DNA from: an uncultured Devosia sp.
Lineage (GTDB): Bacteria; Pseudomonadota; Alphaproteobacteria; Rhizobiales; Devosiaceae
Direction of reading: 5' to 3'
DNA length: 64,000 nt
Assembly: GCF_913055165.1 (NCBI RefSeq)
Contig: NZ_CAJXJS010000008.1
Span: 1-64,000, forward strand
Shown: positions 34,748 to 43,444 of the stretch, one piece after another
Layout: the number at the start of each line of letters is the position of its first letter
How positions within the stretch are numbered: the first letter of the stretch is position 1
Translations under genes and position numbers: made by a program
Notes under the pieces: generated by a model
The model's database searches: none
The model's input: the letters and a program-made list of their open reading frames with translations, nothing else
What the model was told of the DNA's origin: nothing

Positions 34748-35186
34748 CACGTTTCAATCTCGATAGCCGCTTTCGACCGACACTTTGTCCATTGCTCGCT
34801 CCAGGTGGTCGAGTTTATGGGGAATATTTCGGCATTTCCCGGAAAGCATCTTGCTCGCTGGTGGACACCACCATTCCCTTTCCGGCTATCTGGGAATGCC
34901 TTTTGCCGGCGCTGGCCGGGTGAGGGAACTCTTAGCACTTCGTCTTGACCATCGCTAACGAACTCCTTCCCGATCGTTGAGCTGCCGGTCTGGTCATATT
35001 GAGTGGGCTCCCGGTCAAAATGGGCTTAGTCGGGCTCGAGCAGATCATATCGACTTTGCGACCAGAAAAGCTCCTCATCTGACGAAGTCCGGGATGATTT
35101 CGGCACATTCTTTCGCGCGCGCGATGCGATGAAAGGTTGATCGGAATTTTTCTTCCGCAGTCTTGGCAGTCGAGGTTGGTTGGAAC
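34748..35186. other. intergenic region between cysQ and the FAD oxidase
   Basis: About 440 bases without a supported gene. The nested hairpin at 34831-34904 is the only notable structure. The boundary between the polysaccharide region and the catabolic island falls here. Promoter elements for the oxidase at 35187 are presumably in the right half but not distinct. Confidence 0.4.
34831..34904 (+). other. three-tier hairpin followed by TTTT
   Basis: Outer stem GGCATTTCCC/GGGAATGCC (34831-34840 with 34892-34900, one bulged T), inner GGAAAG/CTTTCC (34841-34846 with 34878-34883), apical TGGTG/CACCA (34859-34863 with 34869-34873), then TTTT at 34901-34904. It lies ~85 bases past cysQ. It may be an elaborate terminator or a small structured RNA; the T-run is short for a strong terminator. 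Confidence 0.45.
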
Positions 35187-36509
35187 ATGTCGCCCAGAGT
35201 CGAACGCATTCACAGCGATGAACGCCTTCCGGCAGAGGCCGATGTCGTCATTGTCGGCGGCGGAATTCTCGGCTCCACGGCCGCCTATTTCCTGGCGAAG
35301 CGTGGCCTCTCCGTGGCGCTGCTCGAGAAGGGCCACATCGCCTGTGAGCAATCGAGCCGCAACTGGGGCTGGTGCCGCCAGCAGAACCGCGACCGACGCG
35401 AACTGCCGCTTTCGGTTCTCTCCATGCGACTGTGGGACGAGCTGACGCACGACATCGGTCGGGACCTCGGATTTCGCCGCTGCGGTCTCGTCTATGCTAC
35501 CCACGATGAGGCCGTGCTCGCAGGCTGGGAAAAGTGGCGCGAGGTCGCACGCGAATACGAGGTCGACACCCGTCTGCTCAGCCGGACAGAACTGGCCGAG
35601 CGTGTTCCTGAAGCGCGCGACAAATGGGTCGGCGGGACCTATTCAGAACGGGACGGCAAGGCCGAACCGGCCCTCGCCGCGCCGACCATCGCCGAAGGGG
35701 CCAGGGCGCTGGGCGCCACGATTCACCAGGAGTGCGCCGCGCGGGCGCTCGATGTGACCAATGGCAAGATCACGGGCGTGCATACGGAAAAGGGTTACAT
35801 CAAGACCAGCGCGGTTCTGTGCGCCGCCGGGGCCTGGTCTTCGCGTTTTTTGAGGCCGCTTGGGGTTAGTTTTCCGCAGGCCAGCATCCGGCAGACCGCG
35901 CTGCGTTCTGCCCCGACCATAAACATTGGCGAGGCGATCTCTACGCCCTACTGCACGATCACGCGCCGGCTGGACGGAAGCTATACGCTGGCCATCAGTG
36001 GCAAGGCGAACCTCGAAATCACGCCCCAGGCCATCCGGTACAGTCGGGAATTCATGCCGCAGTTCATCCGTCGGCTGAAGAATGTCAAAATTGGCATTGG
36101 CCAATCGTTCCTTTCCGGGCCGGATTCACTGTCGGCCTTGATGGCCAGCGATGATCGGATCTTCGAACAGAACCGGGTGCTGGACCCTCCGCCCCTGAAG
36201 TGGCTGATCGGTCAGGTGGTGGAAAGCGTTCGGAAGACTTTCCCCCAACTGGGCGACATAAAGATCGACAGCGCGTGGGGTGGCTTCGTTGACTGCACGC
36301 CGGACGCAGTACCCGTGGTGTCGAAGGTGGACGCGGTGGAGGGCCTGGTCCTCGCCGCGGGCTGCTCAGGCCACGGCTTTGGTCTAGGCCCGGGGCTCGG
36401 CCATCTGGCCGCAGAGCTTGTCGCAAACGACATACCCAGCGTCGACCCGACCCCATTCCGCCTCTCGCGACTGGTTGACGGCTCGAAGCTGGACATCGCC
36501 GCCATTTGA
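35187..36509 (+). CDS. FAD-dependent amine/amino-acid oxidoreductase (DadA-like)
   Basis: 440 residues from the ATG at 35187. DVVIVGGGILGSTAAYFLAK is the N-terminal FAD-binding Rossmann motif, followed by ALLEKGHIACEQSSRNWGW and CRQQNRDRREL. The C-terminal LVLAAGCSGHGFGLGPGLG block completes the DAO fold. The family oxidises secondary or primary amines (D-amino acids, glycine, sarcosine, opines) to imines using FAD. No signal peptide. A close paralogue lies at 53558-54883. It is the first gene of the catabolic island; a GntR regulator follows convergently. Substrate not readable from sequence. Confidence 0.85.
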   Translation: MSPRVERIHSDERLPAEADVVIVGGGILGSTAAYFLAKRGLSVALLEKGHIACEQSSRNWGWCRQQNRDRRELPLSVLSMRLWDELTHDIGRDLGFRRCGLVYATHDEAVLAGWEKWREVAREYEVDTRLLSRTELAERVPEARDKWVGGTYSERDGKAEPALAAPTIAEGARALGATIHQECAARALDVTNGKITGVHTEKGYIKTSAVLCAAGAWSSRFLRPLGVSFPQASIRQTALRSAPTINIGEAISTPYCTITRRLDGSYTLAISGKANLEITPQAIRYSREFMPQFIRRLKNVKIGIGQSFLSGPDSLSALMASDDRIFEQNRVLDPPPLKWLIGQVVESVRKTFPQLGDIKIDSAWGGFVDCTPDAVPVVSKVDAVEGLVLAAGCSGHGFGLGPGLGHLAAELVANDIPSVDPTPFRLSRLVDGSKLDIAAI

Positions 36510-36601
36510 AGTCTGTCGAAGCCAGGTCTGGCGGGCTACGCGAAGACCCCAGTTTGGCGCTTTGGCGCGCCTGATAGCACCAGAGACGAGGTTCCGCGGT
36601 G

Positions 36602-37267
36602 TTACCGCGGAGCGAGCAATTTGGTCTGGAGATCTTCCCAGTGCTCCTTGAAGGCATCCCGGGCAGTGTCATAGTGGCGGCTTCTGAGGCTGCCGATAAG
36701 CCGTTCGTGCTCCAGCGCCATCTCCTCGGCAGTGCCGTAGAACGCCTGACGCTGGACGAGAAGCAGCTCGATCTCGCCCTCGAGGTTGGAATAGGCACGC
36801 TTTAGGCGGACACTCCCGCTCGCACCGATGATGGCATGGTGAAAGTCGCGGTCCGCTGTCACGAGGGCGGACGTGTTTGAGGACAGGGTCGAGGCATGCA
36901 TGACCTCGACCGCCTCGAGTGCCGGGGGCGGAATGATCCCGGTCAACACGATCAGGCGAATGGCTTCGCCCTCTATGGCGCCGCGCACCCGTGTGATGTC
37001 GACGATGTCGTCCGGACCAAATTCGGGCAGCATGAAGCCCCGGTTCGGAATCTGGCGCAGCAAGCCCTGGGTCACCAGCAACTGAGCTGCGGAGCGGTAT
37101 GTGTGTCGCGAGGTTGCATGCTCTTCGCACATGCGGGCGTCGCGGAGGAATTCGCCGGGCTTGAAGTCGCCCGACAGGATACGGCGGCGCAGATCGCGCG
37201 CCAGGATCTCCACGGCGCTAAGGGGGGCGAGTTCGTCGTTGGCGTCGAGTTCTTGTTTTTGGTTCAT
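36602..37267 (-). CDS. GntR-family transcriptional regulator, FCD subfamily
   Basis: 221 residues from the ATG at 37267; upstream in-frame sequence is arginine-rich and not conserved-looking. A winged helix-turn-helix fills residues ~15-75 (LARDLRRRILSGDFKPGEFL, CEEHATSRHTYRSAAQLL, QIPNRGFMLP). The helical FCD effector domain follows, with TRVRGAIEGEAIRL, DRDFHHAIIGASG and EHERLIGSLRSRHYDTA; its Asp and His residues form the usual metal/acid-binding site. FCD regulators usually repress catabolic operons and respond to small organic acids or amino acids. Two TnGTnnnACnA sites upstream of the kinase gene are likely targets. Confidence 0.9.
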   Translation of the reverse strand: MNQKQELDANDELAPLSAVEILARDLRRRILSGDFKPGEFLRDARMCEEHATSRHTYRSAAQLLVTQGLLRQIPNRGFMLPEFGPDDIVDITRVRGAIEGEAIRLIVLTGIIPPPALEAVEVMHASTLSSNTSALVTADRDFHHAIIGASGSVRLKRAYSNLEGEIELLLVQRQAFYGTAEEMALEHERLIGSLRSRHYDTARDAFKEHWEDLQTKLLAPR

Positions 37268-37322
37268 GGGCCCGGTGTTGATAGTGCCGCGTGAGGTGCC
37301 ACAGGGCTCGCGGCGTATACTC

Positions 37323-38693
37323 CTAGATCTGCACCGCGCGCAGTGCCTTGTCGACACCCTCGAGCAGGCGCCCGGCATTGGCTGAGGTGAAGACAAGCGG
37401 GGGCCTGATCTTGAGGATATGCGCATCCGCCCCAGTCGCCGAGATCAGAATGCGTTGGTCGCGTAGCGCATTGACGGCCGCCAGCGCCCGATCCATGTCC
37501 GGCACCTTGCCCTCGCGATCCTTGACGAGCTCGACGGCGAAGTAAAGGCCCGCTCCGCGCACATCGCCGACGAAGTCGTATTTGTCCTGCAGGGTGCGCA
37601 GGCCATCGAGGATTTCGCCGCCGACCCGGGTGGCATTGGCCATTAGGTTGTCTTCAAGGATGGTGTCGAGCACGGCCCTCGCGGCGGCGATGGCGACAGA
37701 GTTGCCGCCGAAGGTGTTGAAGTAGCGCATGCTGGCCCCGAATTCCGCCACGATTTCGGGCCGAACCACGAGGCCCGCAACGGGGTAGCCGTTGCCCATG
37801 GGCTTGCCCAGGGTGACGATGTCTGGATCGACCTTGTGGCGGGCATGACCCCAAAGGTGGGTGCCGGTCCGCCCGAAACCGGATTGCACCTCGTCGGCGA
37901 TGAAGAGGCCTCCCGCCTTGCGGACGACCTCCGCCACCGGTGCCAGGACGTCCGTGGGGTCGACATAAAGACCATCGGAGGAGAAGACGGAATCGGCGAT
38001 GAATGCCGCCACGCCGTCCCCATGCCTTTCAAGGTCGGCAATCTGCCGGGCGACATCCTCGGCCATGCGCCGACCGATTTCGGCGGCAGGCAGACGGTAG
38101 GGGTCCGGGGCAGGGACCGTTCGAAGGTAGGGATCGAGCGCCGACTTCTTGCCAAGCGAGGGCGAGATCGCTGCCACCGCGCCACTATTGCCGTGATAGG
38201 CTTCGGCCGTGACGATGACGCCCCTTTTGCGAGTGTGATAGCGCGCGATGCGCAAGGCGAGGTCGTTGGCCTCCGAACCAGTACAGGTGAACATGGCGCA
38301 TCCGGTCCGGCCGAGTTCGCCATCAAATGTGTTGATCAGGGTTTCGGCGTAATCGAGCAGCGGTTCCTGCATGTAGCGTGTGTGGGTGCAGAGGGTTTCG
38401 AGCTGCTTCTGGATCGCCTCGACGACGCGCGGATGCGCATGCCCCAGCGACACGACATTGTTGTAGGCGTCGAGATACTCGTTGCCATGCTTGTCATAGA
38501 GGAAGACGCCCTTGGCGCGGGAAATCTCGACCGGCGTCTTGTAGAAGAGCCGGTAGGCGGGCCCTAGCAGCCTTTGTCGCCTGGCTACATGCGCCGCGTC
38601 ATCGTCAGAGAGATGGTCTGCATCCCGGGGATTGAAGCCGTTGGCCATGTCACCACGGAAGCCCTTGGGCACGATCGTTGCAGGCTTGGACAT
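37323..38693 (-). CDS. class III PLP enzyme, aminotransferase or amine phospho-lyase
   Basis: 456 residues. PLP motifs: CTGSEANDLALRIARYHT, AYHGNSGAVAAIS, LFIADEVQSGFGRTG and LGKPMGNGYPVAGLV, which carries the Schiff-base lysine. The closest relatives by eye are the AGXT2-like proteins, including ethanolamine-phosphate and 5-phosphohydroxylysine phospho-lyases, which are often wrongly called aminotransferases. The start codon overlaps the stop of the kinase gene by one base (TAATG), so the two are translationally coupled. A kinase-then-phospho-lyase pathway is therefore more attractive than plain transamination, although both are possible. Confidence 0.87.
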   Translation of the reverse strand: MSKPATIVPKGFRGDMANGFNPRDADHLSDDDAAHVARRQRLLGPAYRLFYKTPVEISRAKGVFLYDKHGNEYLDAYNNVVSLGHAHPRVVEAIQKQLETLCTHTRYMQEPLLDYAETLINTFDGELGRTGCAMFTCTGSEANDLALRIARYHTRKRGVIVTAEAYHGNSGAVAAISPSLGKKSALDPYLRTVPAPDPYRLPAAEIGRRMAEDVARQIADLERHGDGVAAFIADSVFSSDGLYVDPTDVLAPVAEVVRKAGGLFIADEVQSGFGRTGTHLWGHARHKVDPDIVTLGKPMGNGYPVAGLVVRPEIVAEFGASMRYFNTFGGNSVAIAAARAVLDTILEDNLMANATRVGGEILDGLRTLQDKYDFVGDVRGAGLYFAVELVKDREGKVPDMDRALAAVNALRDQRILISATGADAHILKIRPPLVFTSANAGRLLEGVDKALRAVQI

Positions 38694-39760
38694 TATGGTT
38701 CCTCTCGGGTCAGAAGCTCAGAAATTTGTGTGGTCGATAGCCCGTTGAACCACTCGAGGTGAGCCCAACCGGCTTCGGTATTGCGGAGGATGTAGCGGCT
38801 GTTTTCAGGGAAGAGCTCGGCGCGCCAGCAGGTCAGCAGTGCCCGGACCGCCAGGCGCCCTTGCGCCAGGAAGGGGATGAGCTCGAGCTCGTCATTCGTC
38901 AGGTCGGCATGGCGGAGATAGCCGCGCAAAACGTCGCGGGGTTCCCTGAAGAGGTCCTGACGGTCGCCGAAGGCCTTTGGCATCTGGTTCATCAATGCCG
39001 TCGAGACATCGACGGCGATAGCCGTACGCACGGCGTCGCCGAAATCGATGACGCCGGTCACGAAGTGCGGGCTGGTCGGATCAACAACGAGATTCGAGGT
39101 ATTGAAGTCGTTGTGAAGCACTTGCCGCCGGCACCGGTCGAGCCGAGGCTTGATCTCGGCAAACCGCTCCAGCGCACGGATGGTCCATGCGCGTTTGCTG
39201 CCCGCCGGAATGAAATCGAGCAAGTCCGAGAGATCGAGCAGGTGGGTGACGTCCCAGGCCAGGGTTCGGCTGTCCGCAGGATGGGAAAAATCGGCCATGG
39301 CGTGGCGGAGTTTTGCCAGGACCTCGCCGATCCGCTCGCGTTGCAGGGCGGTGGAATTCGTGCGGTCGAGCGGCGTGCCGGGAAGAAAAGCGATCAGGCG
39401 CACCACACGCCGTTCCCCTGCGCTGGTCGTAACGACGGGCAATTCCTCGCCGTCGACATCGCGATACGCCCGGGGGACAGGCAGATTCGGAGCGCGCTCC
39501 GCAACATGGCGCAGGAGTGCTACCTGGAAATCGAGCTCCTCCATTTGCTCGGAAGGATGCGCGATCTTCAGGACGAACTTCCCACGCTCTCCGGAGTCGA
39601 GAAGAAACGTGTCGTCCTTTTCGGTCTCGAACCGCGTGGCTGAGCCGCAGATATCATAGAGACGAGCGGCAATTACTTCTGCCTCTGCGGCACTGACGGG
39701 GCAGCAGGCATCGGAAAGCTCCGAAGCGCGAGCCGGCTTGTCTTGCAGGTTTAGAGCCAT
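38693..39760 (-). CDS. APH-fold small-molecule kinase (hydroxylysine/homoserine kinase-like)
   Basis: 355 residues. The aminoglycoside-phosphotransferase fold is indicated by FVLKIAHPSEQ (ATP-binding Lys), the catalytic loop VLHNDFNTSNLVVD and the metal-binding VTGVIDFGDAVRT. The long C-terminal helical part and GERRVVRLIAFLPGTPLD resemble the AGPHD1 hydroxylysine kinase and ThrB2-like homoserine kinases. It would phosphorylate a hydroxyl on an amine or amino acid in the cytoplasm. First gene of the pair with 37323-38693; ribosome site GGTAGAAG. A promoter with TTGAAC (39851-39856) and TACAAA (39828-39833) 17 bases apart lies upstream, overlapped by an operator-like site. Confidence 0.82.
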   Translation of the reverse strand: MALNLQDKPARASELSDACCPVSAAEAEVIAARLYDICGSATRFETEKDDTFLLDSGERGKFVLKIAHPSEQMEELDFQVALLRHVAERAPNLPVPRAYRDVDGEELPVVTTSAGERRVVRLIAFLPGTPLDRTNSTALQRERIGEVLAKLRHAMADFSHPADSRTLAWDVTHLLDLSDLLDFIPAGSKRAWTIRALERFAEIKPRLDRCRRQVLHNDFNTSNLVVDPTSPHFVTGVIDFGDAVRTAIAVDVSTALMNQMPKAFGDRQDLFREPRDVLRGYLRHADLTNDELELIPFLAQGRLAVRALLTCWRAELFPENSRYILRNTEAGWAHLEWFNGLSTTQISELLTREEP

Positions 39761-39828
39761 CTTCTACCCGATTCAGCGGCCACATGGATGGGCTTTGGCG
39801 CCGCGATCTGTTCTAGTGTGTCAATTTT

Positions 39829-39839
39829 TTGTACAACAA
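39829..39839. promoter_or_regulatory. GntR/FCD-type operator TTGTACAACAA over a promoter
   Basis: An exact match to TnGTnnnACnA, the core recognised by FCD-type GntR regulators. It covers the -10 (TACAAA, 39828-39833, minus strand) of a promoter whose -35 is TTGAAC at 39851-39856 with a 17-base spacer. This is a repressor arrangement for the kinase/PLP-enzyme operon. Confidence 0.55.
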
Positions 39840-40304
39840 TCTTTATGCAAGTTCAAGGTGACCTTCTGCCCGATCGCAGGGCGCGTGAAGGTTGCGATCC
39901 CGTTGGGGGCTGCTGCTGACCTGCGCTTGGTTCGTCGCTTTCATAAAGGAAGTCTTACAATACGGAGCGATTCTGGGGCGCGAAGCATTGCGCCTGTTCT
40001 GCTCAAGGCGCTGCAGAGGCGGCGTTCATGCCGTAGCGAGTGCTGGCGCTCAGAGAGCGTCCGGCGCTATCGATCGAAAAATTGTGGAACAATAATGGTG
40101 GTCATGTGGGTGGTGTGCCACCGTCTGTCGGGATAGCCCGGCCTTGCGGGTGGCTCGGCGACAGAATGTGCTTCAGGAGGGGACAAATTCAGAACAATGC
40201 GCTTCCGGCGCTGAGGGTTCGGAAAGTTATGCTCCGCTGCTCACACAAAGATTGTGTTCCGAGAGCGGCCAGTCGGGGTCGTCATATTGAAAGGAATGCA
40301 CGCT
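39840..40304. other. divergent control region between kinase and HAD genes
   Basis: No gene is supported in these ~465 bases. The right part carries the second operator-like site and the leader of the HAD gene. Composition is mixed, and frames on both strands are short and poor. Confidence 0.45.
40082..40092. promoter_or_regulatory. second GntR/FCD-type operator TTGTGGAACAA
   Basis: A second exact TnGTnnnACnA site within the palindrome ATTGTGGAACAAT (40081-40093). It overlaps an AATAAT -10-like box (40091-40096) reading toward the HAD gene at 40305. Together with the site at 39829 it suggests that one regulator controls both divergent units. Confidence 0.5.
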
Positions 40305-40994
40305 ATGACCAAGTTCAGGCCTAAGTATATCACCTTCGACTGCTACGGCACGCTGACCAATTTCGACATGGCTGGCGCAGCGCGGCGCGTCTATGCCGAG
40401 CGCCTTTCCGCCGATGCGATGGACAATTTCGTTGAGGCGTTCAGGGGCTATCGCCTGGATGAGGTTCTCGGTGCCTGGAAGCCCTTCGCCGATGTCGTGC
40501 ACAATTCTGTTGAGCGCACCTGCAAGCGCATCGGCATCCAGTTCAAGCCCGAAGACGCGCAGCGCATCTATGACGAAATCCCCACCTGGGGTCCGCACCC
40601 GGACGTTCCCGCGGGTCTGGCCAAGGTCGCCAAGGAAATTCCGCTGGTGATCCTGTCGAACTCGATGAAGAACCTGATCATGTCGAATGTGGAGAAGCTC
40701 GGCGCGCCCTTCCACACCGTCATTACCGCCGAAGAGGTTGGCGCCTACAAGCCTCTTGCAAAGGGTTTCGAGTACATGCTCGACAAGCTCGGCTGCGGTC
40801 CCGAAGACATCACCCATGTGTCGTCTTCCTTCCGTTACGACCTGATGCCGGCCTATGACCTGGGAATCAAGAGCAAGGTCTGGGTCAATCGCGGCCACGA
40901 GCCAGCCAATCCGTTCTACGAATACACCGAAGTCAAGGATATCGGCGGTCTGGCCGCCGCCGTGGGGCTGGAGCCGCTTCTCAAGAGCGCCTGA
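40305..40994 (+). CDS. haloacid-dehalogenase-type (HAD type II) hydrolase
   Basis: 229 residues from the ATG at 40305 with AAGGAA upstream. The nucleophile motif YITFDCYGTLTNFD places Asp at ~11. The Ser motif LVILSNSMKNLI and the Lys in EEVGAYKPLAKGFE follow; SSSFRYDLMPAYDLG is the acidic end motif region, with an Asp. The family includes 2-haloacid dehalogenases and phosphatases. In this setting, next to a kinase gene, a phosphatase acting on a related phosphorylated intermediate is conceivable but unproven. Followed by a good terminator. Confidence 0.87.
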   Translation: MTKFRPKYITFDCYGTLTNFDMAGAARRVYAERLSADAMDNFVEAFRGYRLDEVLGAWKPFADVVHNSVERTCKRIGIQFKPEDAQRIYDEIPTWGPHPDVPAGLAKVAKEIPLVILSNSMKNLIMSNVEKLGAPFHTVITAEEVGAYKPLAKGFEYMLDKLGCGPEDITHVSSSFRYDLMPAYDLGIKSKVWVNRGHEPANPFYEYTEVKDIGGLAAAVGLEPLLKSA

Positions 40995-41021
40995 CAGTCA
41001 CGGGCGCCGGGAGACTAGAAG

Positions 41022-41047
41022 AAGGGGTGGCCCGGCCGCCCCTTTTT
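41022..41047 (+). terminator. rho-independent terminator
   Basis: AAGGGGTGG pairs with CCGCCCCTT (one G-U pair) around a CCCGG loop, leading into TTTTT. It lies 28 bases past the HAD gene. Confidence 0.85.
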
Positions 41048-41195
41048 CCGCGCGGTGCATGTGGCGAAGCAGATTGTGCGGTAAGGGCCGCGCATTCGGC
41101 AGAACGAGCCGTGACACTCCGGCACAGGCAGCACCGCCTTCCGCGCGGATGGCTGTAGCTTCAGGGCACGTAAAGCCCTGCCGGAAGTTCGAAGA

Positions 41196-42032
41196 GTGCA
41201 GACTGACACACTGGAATTGACATCGATCGATGCCCGGCACCTGGATGGTGCATGGAACTTGTCGCGTGCGGCGGGCTGGCCGCACCGCCGGGAGGACTGG
41301 GCTTTTTCGCTGTCGGTCAGCGTGGGCATGGTAGCATTGGACGGTGATCGCGTCGTCGGTACCGCCCTGATGACGCCTTTCGGCGGGGAAAGCGCCGCCA
41401 TCAATCTGATTATCGTTGACCAGCGAATGCGGGGGCGCGGACTGGGCCGCAGGCTGACCTCAGCCGCCCTGGCTCTGGCAGGCGACCGGACCTGTCGCCT
41501 AGTTGCCACCGCCGACGGTTTGCCACTCTATGAAAAGCTCGGCTTCAGGGCGACGCAGGAAATCTATCAGCATCAGGGCTTCGTCGAAGTCAGCCAGCCT
41601 CTCGTCGGCATCGAATGGGCTGACACCGCCAGCCTGCCCGATCTGGCTGCACTGGATGGCCAGGCCTGTGGCGGTGATCGCCGAAACCTTCTGGAGCAGA
41701 TTGCGGCCGGCGGGCAATTTGCCATTCTGCGCCGGTCCGGCGCCATCGCCGCCTTCGCGGCCGTACGGCCGTTTGGCCGGGGCCAGGTGATCGGACCGGT
41801 CGTGGCGCCCGACGAGGAAACGGCCCGCCAGTTGATCCGCTTTGTTGCCGCGTCGCGGGAAGGGCAGTTCCTGCGCATCGACGTGCCTGGCGACAGCGGC
41901 CTTTCCCATTGGCTGGACGGGCTCGGGTTCACCCATGTCGGCGGCGGCATGGCCATGACGCGCGGCGCTAGCAGCTCGCGCCAGCCTTCGATCGCACGGA
42001 CCTTTGCCCTGGCCAGCCAGGCATTCGGATAA
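41196..42032 (+). CDS. tandem-GNAT N-acetyltransferase-like protein
   Basis: 278 residues from a GTG at 41196 (GAAG upstream; start moderately certain). Two GNAT-like halves: the first has the acetyl-CoA-binding RMRGRGLGRRLTSAALALA loop and a YEKLGFRATQEIYQ end. The second, around residues 140-260, carries GQFAILRRSGAIAAFAA and FGRGQVIGPVVAP but lacks a clear QxxGxG loop and may be a substrate-binding half. It lies 14 bases before the class III aminotransferase gene and is co-transcribed with it. A paralogue lies at 49259-50137. Function is perhaps protective acetylation of a pathway amine. Confidence 0.8.
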   Translation: MQTDTLELTSIDARHLDGAWNLSRAAGWPHRREDWAFSLSVSVGMVALDGDRVVGTALMTPFGGESAAINLIIVDQRMRGRGLGRRLTSAALALAGDRTCRLVATADGLPLYEKLGFRATQEIYQHQGFVEVSQPLVGIEWADTASLPDLAALDGQACGGDRRNLLEQIAAGGQFAILRRSGAIAAFAAVRPFGRGQVIGPVVAPDEETARQLIRFVAASREGQFLRIDVPGDSGLSHWLDGLGFTHVGGGMAMTRGASSSRQPSIARTFALASQAFG

Positions 42033-42046
42033 CAAGGATCTTGCAA

Positions 42047-43417
42047 ATGTACGCCAACTCTATCGTCGAACTCGACCGGGCCCACCTGATCCACCCCGTT
42101 GCCTCATGGCGCGGCCACGAAAAGGCGGGCGTCCGCCTGCTGCAGTCGGGCAAGGGTGCCTGGGTGATCGATGTGACGGGCCGCCAACTGGTGGACGGGT
42201 TTTCCGGGCTGTGGTGCGTCAATGCCGGCTATGGCCACGAGAGCATCGTTGAAGCCGCAGCAAAGCAGATGCGGGAGCTGCCCTATGCGACCGGCTATTT
42301 CGGGCTGGGCAGTGAGCCGGCGGCGCGCCTCGCCGCTGAACTGGCCGAGCGGACGCCGGGCGATCTCGACCACGTCTACTTCACCCTGGGCGGTTCGGAC
42401 GCCGTCGATACGGCGGTGCGGTTCATCCGCTACTATTTCGGCGCCAGGGGCGAACCGCAGCGCGACCAGTTCATCTCGCTCGAGCAGGGTTACCATGGCT
42501 CAACCACGGTCGGCGCCGGGCTGACGGCGCTGCCGGTCTTCCACCAGGGTTTTGGCCTGCCCTTCCCCTGGCAGCACAAGATCGCCTCGCACTATCCCTA
42601 CCGCAGCACAGTAACCTCGGACGCCGAGATCATCACGGCTTCGGTGGCGGCGCTTAAGACCAAAGTAGCCGAGATCGGACCCGACCGGGTGGCGGCATTC
42701 TTCGCCGAACCCATCCAGGGGTCGGGCGGGGTGATCGTGCCGCCGCGCGGGTGGATGAAGGCGATGCGCGAGACGTGCCGCGACCTCGGCATCCTCTTCG
42801 TGGCCGATGAGGTGATCACTGGCTTCGGGCGTACCGGCCCGCTGTTTGCTTGTTCCGAGGACGAGATCGTGCCGGACCTCATGACCGTGGCCAAGGGCCT
42901 GACCTCGGGTTACGCGCCCATGGGCGCGGTGTTCCTCACCGAGCATGTCTATCAGACCATCGCCGATGGCGCTGGCGCCGCGATGGTGGGGCACGGCTTT
43001 ACCTATTCGGCCCATCCCGTCAGTGCCGCCGTAGGCCTCGAAGTCTTGCGCCTTTACGAAGAAGGCGGCCTGCTCGAGAATGGCCGCGTCATGGGCGCCA
43101 GGCTGCTCGCGGGGCTGAACAGCCTCAAGGACCATCCTCTGGTTGGCGATGTGCGCGGCCGCGGCATGCTGGCCGCCGTGGAACTGGTGACGGACAAGCA
43201 GGCAAAGACCCCTTTGCCGGCAGCGTCCCAGCCTAGCAAGCGCATCTTCGACCGGGCATGGGATAATGGCCTCATCATCCGCGCCTTTGCGCAGGGCGTT
43301 CTGGGTTATGCCCCGGCGCTGTGCTGCACGGCAGATGACATCGACGCCATCATTGAGCGGACCCGCACGGTGCTCGATCTGACTTTGGCCGACCCTGACG
43401 TCCGCAGCGCTCTGTAG
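42047..43417 (+). CDS. class III omega-aminotransferase
   Basis: 456 residues from the ATG at 42047 with AAGGAT eight bases upstream (a TTG at 42041 is less well placed). Motifs: FSGLWCVNAGYGHESIVEAA, FTLGGSDAVDTAVRFIRYY, LEQGYHGSTTVGAGL, LFVADEVITGFGRTGPLF and MTVAKGLTSGYAPMGAVF with the PLP lysine. This pattern is that of pyruvate-dependent omega-aminotransferases acting on putrescine, GABA, taurine or beta-alanine. With a succinate-semialdehyde-type dehydrogenase nearby (47636), a GABA or diamine route is plausible. Differs from the phospho-lyase-like enzyme at 37323. Confidence 0.9.
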   Translation: MYANSIVELDRAHLIHPVASWRGHEKAGVRLLQSGKGAWVIDVTGRQLVDGFSGLWCVNAGYGHESIVEAAAKQMRELPYATGYFGLGSEPAARLAAELAERTPGDLDHVYFTLGGSDAVDTAVRFIRYYFGARGEPQRDQFISLEQGYHGSTTVGAGLTALPVFHQGFGLPFPWQHKIASHYPYRSTVTSDAEIITASVAALKTKVAEIGPDRVAAFFAEPIQGSGGVIVPPRGWMKAMRETCRDLGILFVADEVITGFGRTGPLFACSEDEIVPDLMTVAKGLTSGYAPMGAVFLTEHVYQTIADGAGAAMVGHGFTYSAHPVSAAVGLEVLRLYEEGGLLENGRVMGARLLAGLNSLKDHPLVGDVRGRGMLAAVELVTDKQAKTPLPAASQPSKRIFDRAWDNGLIIRAFAQGVLGYAPALCCTADDIDAIIERTRTVLDLTLADPDVRSAL

Positions 43418-43444
43418 CGAAGGGCGGGCCGTGAGGCCGCGAAC

